Of a stretch of DNA of 10,890 nt, positions 8,083 through 10,890 are shown one piece after another. Numbering within the stretch: position 1 is the first letter of the stretch; every line of letters begins with the position of its first letter. The translations under genes were made by a program, and so were the position numbers. The stretch comes from Rickettsia typhi (GTDB taxonomy: Bacteria; Pseudomonadota; Alphaproteobacteria; Rickettsiales; Rickettsiaceae). The stretch is taken from contig CAMCTQ010000029.1 in the NCBI GenBank assembly GCA_945878545.1, positions 1 to 10,890 of the forward strand, read 5' to 3'. The notes beneath the pieces were generated by a model, which was given only the letters and a program-made list of their open reading frames with translations, made no database searches and had not been told where the DNA came from.

Positions 8083-8748
8083 CTAAAAGTCAAGGTTTGA
8101 GTAATCTTTTTGCGGAGTAAAACCAGCTATATGATCTTGCAGAATAGCTCTAAAGCTTGGACGAGATTTTATGATAGAATACCACTGCTTGATTAAAGAA
8201 AAGCTATCCCAATTTATCTCTCCAAAATAATCAATTGTTGAGATATGTGAAGCTGCCACTATATCTGCACAAGTCAGTTGTTCTGAGGTTATATAAGAGT
8301 GTGTTTCTAACCTAGATGTTAAATATTTAAAATGATGTAATAAATTTGTTTTAGCCAGACGAAGATATTCACTTCTAGGACCACCAACTCTTCTGAGCAG
8401 ACGTATCATTTTCTCTTCAAAAATAATTTTACTTACCTCTCGGTAAAATTTTTCGTTAAACCAGTAAATTTCTTGTCTTACCAGATTTTTTTCCTTTAGA
8501 ATTTTTGGCATTAGATAGAAATTGTCAAAATTTTCGTTTAAAAATTCAGTAATTGGATAATAACCAACAATAGATTCCTTATCAAAGATTATTGCCGGTA
8601 CAGTCGATGCAGGATTAATCTTAAGAAATGCTTCCCTTCTCTCCCAATAAGCTTCTTTGATTGTATCAACTTCCAGATTAAGCTCTTTCAAGTATACTCT
8701 TATTTGACGTGAAAGAGGGCATATTGGGTAATGAAAAAATTTGATCAT
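8083..8748 (-). CDS. fzlA: FtsZ-binding divisome protein FzlA (GST fold)
   Basis: A 221-residue protein with a glutathione S-transferase fold: thioredoxin-like part about 1-75 and helical part about 85-200. The details point to FzlA, the alphaproteobacterial FtsZ-binding protein known from Caulobacter to shape Z-ring filaments and promote constriction, rather than an enzyme. Supporting motifs are WERREAFLKINPAS (35-48), WFNEKFYREV (96-105), LTCADIVAASHIS (158-170), IKSRPSFRAIL (193-203) and above all the C-terminal DYSNLDF. That tail corresponds to the conserved HYADLDF tail needed for FzlA function. It has no strong ribosome site; the start at 8748 is the only Met that keeps the first beta strand. 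It converges on ctaB and lies about 100 nt downstream of rnpB. Confidence 0.88.
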   Translation of the reverse strand: MIKFFHYPICPLSRQIRVYLKELNLEVDTIKEAYWERREAFLKINPASTVPAIIFDKESIVGYYPITEFLNENFDNFYLMPKILKEKNLVRQEIYWFNEKFYREVSKIIFEEKMIRLLRRVGGPRSEYLRLAKTNLLHHFKYLTSRLETHSYITSEQLTCADIVAASHISTIDYFGEINWDSFSLIKQWYSIIKSRPSFRAILQDHIAGFTPQKDYSNLDF

Positions 8749-8850
8749 ATTCTAAGACAAAATATTTAAAAAATTGCAGTGATTTTTCTATTCTCTACGT
8801 AAATTTTAGGTCACTTACACATGTCTTAAAAGATAGCCTTGTAAAATTAT

Positions 8851-9233
8851 AATGATGGTCTATAAGCCGGATTCTGTATAACCGAAGCTACCGCAGCTAT
8901 TTATCTAGGATAAATGTTACCATTTACCTCAAGCAATCTACCCGCATGATGTCTAGTTACAGACAACTAGGAACCTAAACAGTAGCTCAAGTTCGATCAT
9001 GCCTATTTGATTTTGCTCCTGATGGGGTTTGCCAAGCGACTCTTGTTACCAAGAAATCCGGTGCGCTCTTACCGCACCATTTCACCCTTACCAAATTAAT
9101 GGCGGTATCTTTCTGTTGCACTTTCCCTAAAACATCCTTAAAGATGCCCCGCTGGACGTTATCCAGCATCATGTCTGTATGGAGTCCGGACTTTCCTCGT
9201 CAAAAAACTCGACGCAACTGCGCGACCATCACT
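8851..9233 (-). ncRNA. rnpB: RNase P RNA (bacterial type A)
   Basis: The catalytic RNA that removes tRNA 5' leaders. Read on the minus strand, it has the conserved 5' core GAGGAAAGTCCGGACT (9198-9183) and the 3' core ACAGAATCCGGCTTAT (8877-8862), which together form helix P4. The ends pair as P1: AGTGATGGTC (9233-9224) with GACCATCATT (8860-8851). Other recognisable parts are CAAACCCC with GGAGCAA, and GGGTAGATTGCTTGAG. A perfect 7-bp helix, GCATGAT/ATCATGC (9002-8996 with 8950-8944), fits P15 and encloses a further hairpin, CTAGTT/AACTAG (8970-8965 with 8958-8953). Length about 383 nt is normal. The ends are set by P1 pairing and are good to a few bases. An open frame inside the gene is not a protein. 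No clear intrinsic terminator follows. Confidence 0.96.
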
Positions 9234-9240
9234 GTGCTTG

Positions 9241-9269
9241 ATTCTAAGATTTAAGATCGAATCTGTCAA
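9241..9269 (-). promoter_or_regulatory. Near-consensus sigma-70 promoter of rnpB
   Basis: On the minus strand, a perfect TTGACA (9269-9264) is followed by a 17-nt spacer and TAGAAT (9246-9241), one base off TATAAT. The first base of the P1 helix (9233) is 8 nt downstream, exactly where transcription should start. It is the best promoter match in the window, as expected for an abundant stable RNA. Confidence 0.88.
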
Positions 9270-9351
9270 ATAGAACTTTGTGTGAATCGATACAATGTAA
9301 AAAATATATATATGTTTAGTCAATTTAAGAAAATAAAGTTATTTATTATCT

Positions 9352-10152
9352 CTAAACACCTTTTCTATCGTCATAAATTGCTATCACTGGCGCATGATCT
9401 GATGGTTTATCTTGCCCTCTTGTGGTATAGTCTATAAAACAATCCTGTAAAAATGGTAATGCGGTAACACTTGAAACAATTGAATCTATTCGCATACCTT
9501 TATTTTGCTCAAATGCACCAGCTCTATAATCCCACCATGAATATTCTTTTTTTTCTGGATGCTTAATTCTAAAATTATCTATGAAATCAGCATTTAAAAT
9601 TGTTCGCATTTTTGCCTTTTCTATAACTGTAAAGCAAGTAGTATCTTGTAAATTAATCGGATCATACACATCAATATCAAATGGAGCTACATTGTAGTCT
9701 GCTCCAATAAATAATTTTTCATCATAAGATGATAAATTATTTATGTAATTGGTAAATTGGTCATAAAAATCTAATTTCATCTGAAACTTATCGCTACCAA
9801 TATCCCCACCATTAGGTACATACAAAGATATTATTCTGGTAAACCCCATAAAACTATTAAAACAAATTTCAATAAATCTTGCTTGATCAGGAACTGGATT
9901 ATTTGCAAAATCAATTTTTACTTCGTCAGCTGGAATCTTTGATAGAATAGCTACTCCATTATAGGCTTTCTGCCCGTTAACATATAAATTATATGGCAAA
10001 TGAGATAGCAATTCATATGGAAATTTACTGGTTTCACATTTCAATTCTTGCAGACATATAATATCTGGATCATGCTTCTTTATAAAATCAATTAAATGCC
10101 CTATCCGCATATTGATCGAGTTTACATTCCAAGTTACTATTTTGAATTCCAT
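9352..10152 (-). CDS. xthA: Exodeoxyribonuclease III / AP endonuclease
   Basis: A 266-residue enzyme of the exonuclease III branch of the EEP family, which cuts DNA 5' to abasic sites in base excision repair and has 3'-5' exonuclease and 3'-phosphatase activity. Active-site residues are visible in order: N9 (WNVNS), metal-binding E36 (LQELK), Y111 (LYVPNGG), D152 and N154 (GADYNVAP), D223 (GMRIDSIV), and D252-H253 (SDHAPV). The length is typical and there is no gap. The start at 10152 begins directly with the first beta strand (MEFKIVTWNVNS) and has a purine-rich AAAGAAG upstream. It lies upstream of rnpB on the same strand, but rnpB has its own promoter. mutM, acting earlier in the same pathway, is close by but separately transcribed. 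Confidence 0.96.
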   Translation of the reverse strand: MEFKIVTWNVNSINMRIGHLIDFIKKHDPDIICLQELKCETSKFPYELLSHLPYNLYVNGQKAYNGVAILSKIPADEVKIDFANNPVPDQARFIEICFNSFMGFTRIISLYVPNGGDIGSDKFQMKLDFYDQFTNYINNLSSYDEKLFIGADYNVAPFDIDVYDPINLQDTTCFTVIEKAKMRTILNADFIDNFRIKHPEKKEYSWWDYRAGAFEQNKGMRIDSIVSSVTALPFLQDCFIDYTTRGQDKPSDHAPVIAIYDDRKGV

Positions 10153-10260
10153 AATATTTTCTTCTTTAATTCAAATTACTCTATAGTATGCAAGAATTCT
10201 ACGCAAAAGTTCTTTACATTTATAAATAAACATTTATAGCTTAGTTACAAAATATACTAA
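10153..10260. promoter_or_regulatory. Divergent promoter region between xthA and the rhodanese gene
   Basis: A 108-nt AT-rich gap between divergent genes must hold both promoters. For the rhodanese gene, candidates are TTTACA (10213-10218), 16 nt, TATAGC (10235-10240), or an isolated TATACT (10253-10258) with no good -35 box. For xthA, TATAGA on the minus strand (10185-10180) has only a weak TTTTGC 17 nt upstream of it. None is convincing alone. Confidence 0.3.
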
Positions 10261-10758
10261 ATGAGAATTATCAATATGAACCAAATCAAAAAGATTGCTG
10301 CCATTTTTATAGCTTCATTAGTTACTGTATCATCAGCTTATTGTTGTAACGATGAAAAAGAATCAACTCCAAAAAATTCAGTCCAGGATACTGCAAAGGC
10401 TGCTCTATATTTTGATGATGAACTTAATTTTACAATTAATCCGTACGGCGTAAATGACGCAATTAAAAACAAAAAAGATGTAGTTATAGTAGATATTAGA
10501 TCTGAAAGTAAATATTTAGAGGGACATATACCAGGAGCAATTAATTTACCAATGGATAAATATAATAGTTTTGCTGGAGATGAGAAAGAATATCCAGGCC
10601 TAAGAAAGGATACTTTTAACTATGTATATTGTTATGAACTACTATGTGGCGGTGGTAAGAAAGCTTGCAGAAAACTTGCTAATCTAGGCTATCCAGTAAA
10701 ATTAGTTATAGGTGGGTTTAAAGCGTGGCAAGATTCGAACTATCCTATTGAGAAGTAA
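10261..10758 (+). CDS. Exported rhodanese-domain protein
   Basis: A 165-residue protein with an N-terminal export signal and one rhodanese domain (about 58-163). Rhodanese domains carry sulfur as a persulfide on an active-site Cys or act in redox and sulfur relay. Seen here are VVIVDIRSESKYLEGHIPGA (74-93), the active-site loop YVYC124-Y-E-L-L-C129-G-G, a third Cys at 136, and the closing GYPVKLVIGGFKAW. The hydrophobic stretch at 12-26 ends in VSSA, then Y-C28-C29. Cleavage after A26 by signal peptidase I is plausible; the lipobox match is poor. It would therefore act in the periplasm. The start is uncertain: ATG 10261 or ATG 10276 (Met6), neither with a clear ribosome site. Substrate unknown; C124/C129 could form a disulfide. 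Confidence 0.88.
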   Translation: MRIINMNQIKKIAAIFIASLVTVSSAYCCNDEKESTPKNSVQDTAKAALYFDDELNFTINPYGVNDAIKNKKDVVIVDIRSESKYLEGHIPGAINLPMDKYNSFAGDEKEYPGLRKDTFNYVYCYELLCGGGKKACRKLANLGYPVKLVIGGFKAWQDSNYPIEK

Positions 10759-10762
10759 AGTT

Positions 10763-10890
10763 CTAATTTTGACAAACAGGACAAAAATACGTTGCTCTTC
10801 CGCTTTGTACTATTTTAACTATTTTTGTTCCACAGGAATAGCAATCTGAGTCTTTGCGATCGTAGACCTTCAGCTTTTGCTTAAAATACC
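10763..10890 (-). CDS. mutM: Formamidopyrimidine-DNA glycosylase, C-terminal part (cut by right edge)
   Basis: The last 41 codons and stop of a minus-strand gene whose start lies beyond the window. The visible residues form the Fpg/Nei zinc finger: VYDRKDSDC-YSC, then 16 residues, then C-PV-C-QN at the end, with the expected C-x2-C-x16-C-x2-C spacing and the conserved GRATYFCPVCQ tail. The GRATY stretch contains the Arg that contacts DNA in this family. The form with Q-N at the end is typical of MutM rather than Nei. The enzyme removes 8-oxoguanine and ring-opened purines. The first finger Cys follows Asp (DSDC) where Pro is more usual. It converges on the rhodanese gene with 4 nt between stops. 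Confidence 0.93.
   Translation of the reverse strand, partial: YFKQKLKVYDRKDSDCYSCGTKIVKIVQSGRATYFCPVCQN

Noticed and set aside
8987..9172. Minus-strand open frame of 61 codons inside rnpB
   Set aside because: It lies wholly within the RNase P RNA and its residues simply translate conserved RNA motifs; no ribosome site.
1..10890. Rickettsial palindromic elements, insertion sequences, CRISPR arrays, tRNA genes, toxin-antitoxin or defence genes
   Set aside because: No in-frame palindromic insert was seen in the conserved proteins, no transposase-like frame, no regularly spaced repeats and no cloverleaf. The duplicated lipoprotein is the only sizeable repeat.

Overview
The window is an AT-rich piece of an alphaproteobacterial chromosome, most likely from the Rickettsiales (Rickettsia/Orientia/Megaira-like). 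This rests on gene content and protein style: an SSB ending in DDEIPF, a divergent ssb-uvrA pair, an aa3-type coxB-coxA-ctaB cluster without ctaG or coxC behind it, an alphaproteobacterial FzlA ending in NLDF, and low GC throughout. The genus cannot be fixed from sequence alone. I see no transposase, integrase, phage gene, CRISPR array, toxin-antitoxin pair or tRNA. Most of the window is conserved housekeeping sequence.

Layout. Positions 1-1503 (minus strand) hold ssb followed by two tandem copies of an alpha/beta-hydrolase-like lipoprotein gene. The first copy overlaps the ssb 3' end by 20 nt; the second runs off the left edge. A divergent promoter region (1504-1731) separates ssb from uvrA (plus strand, to 4596). 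Next comes the terminal-oxidase cluster coxB-coxA-ctaB (plus, 4743-8069), which meets the minus-strand fzlA tail to tail (8083-8748). Upstream of fzlA on the same strand are the RNase P RNA gene rnpB (about 8851-9233, with a near-consensus promoter) and xthA (9352-10152). A divergent gap leads to an exported rhodanese-like protein (10261-10758). It converges, 4 nt apart, on the 3' end of mutM, which is cut by the right edge.

How the genes work together. Four genes concern DNA maintenance: ssb, uvrA (nucleotide excision repair), xthA (AP endonuclease/exonuclease III) and mutM (8-oxoguanine glycosylase). XthA and MutM act in consecutive steps of base excision repair but are not in one operon here. 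coxB, coxA and ctaB supply the CuA subunit, the haem/CuB subunit and the haem O synthase for cytochrome c oxidase. fzlA belongs to cell division, rnpB to tRNA maturation.

The most distinctive structure is at the left end. The lipoprotein start codons lie inside the codons for the SSB acidic tip. The second lipoprotein copy still carries a decayed piece of that ssb tail in front of its start, which records how the tandem duplication arose. No clear new multi-gene system is visible.
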